From the NCBI GenBank assembly GCA_965153355.1, contig OZ231126.1, positions 51,584,001-51,648,000 on the forward strand: a stretch of 64,000 nucleotides of DNA, written 5' to 3'. A program made the translations under genes and the position numbers. The notes beneath the pieces are model-generated. The model ran no database searches and was not told the DNA's origin. It saw nothing but the letters and a program-made list of their open reading frames with translations. This stretch comes from Flaccisagitta enflata. Its lineage: Eukaryota > Chaetognatha > Sagittoidea > Aphragmophora. The number at the start of each line of letters is the position of its first letter. Position 1 is the stretch's first letter. Positions 63,971 to 64,000 of this stretch are shown piece after piece.

Positions 63971-64000
63971 TTTTTTAAGAATAACTCTACATGCTTGAGC

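Overview
The window is eukaryotic, gene-poor and dominated by repeats. Three kinds of evidence support this: long microsatellites, many small terminal-inverted-repeat (TIR) elements with target-site duplications (TSDs), and fossils of a LINE reverse transcriptase and a Tc1/mariner transposase, with no dense coding. Both fossils are of types common in invertebrate animals, so an invertebrate is my best guess. The species cannot be told from the sequence. I found no intact protein-coding gene, rRNA, CRISPR array or prokaryotic operon. Almost every long open frame is a translated microsatellite (Arg-Glu, Ser-Leu, poly-Lys, poly-Val, Pro-Ser-Ile-His and similar).

Layers of content. (1) Simple repeats: I estimate about 8.5 kb (roughly 13 percent) in some 35 arrays, mainly (GA/TC)n, (GAA/TTC)n, (GTT)n, (AAAG/CTTT)n, (AC)n, (GGAT)n and (TTTTTC)n. 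(2) Family A: about 33 copies of a 130-250 bp interspersed element that starts CAAGGCCGGATACACGG, carries a variable (GGAC/GACC) = (GTCY) tetranucleotide core, and ends in a hairpin of type GTCGCG...CGCGAC followed by TAAAAA. Its build recalls Helentron-associated, mini-me/DINE-type elements. (3) Family B: eight copies of a 0.3-1.4 kb element with long inverted ends around a copy-specific 20-bp minisatellite. (4) More than fifteen TIR elements of several classes: hAT-like (8-bp TSD), Mutator-like (9-bp TSD), a family with 4-bp TSD, TA-target mariner/pogo types, and large fold-backs. (5) A tRNA-Ser-derived SINE, a LINE 3' fragment and a Tc1-like fragment.

Layout. 0-13 kb: purine-rich microsatellites, family A copies, a Mutator-like MITE (4.7-5.2 kb), a mariner-type MITE (10.0-10.6 kb) and a pogo-like MITE (12.9 kb). 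13-24 kb: pyrimidine-rich arrays, a 0.6 kb (GTT)n, the 2.1 kb M element, a GC-rich 12-bp minisatellite and a 591-bp fold-back. 24-34 kb: mostly unassigned DNA with fold-backs F and H and hAT-like MITEs inside family A. 34-36.4 kb: a Tc1-like element carrying a nested MITE, then a B element. 36-50 kb: CTTT/CT arrays, the SINE, two B elements, the LINE fragment, a GGAT VNTR, and MITE E nested in element D. 50-64 kb: an A-B-M three-level nest, more A and B copies, inverted repeat I and MITE J.

No gene network can be described. What the window shows is a transposon stratigraphy: repeated nested insertion, and microsatellites that often start at the A-rich ends of interspersed elements. All calls come from reading the sequence; no database search was possible.
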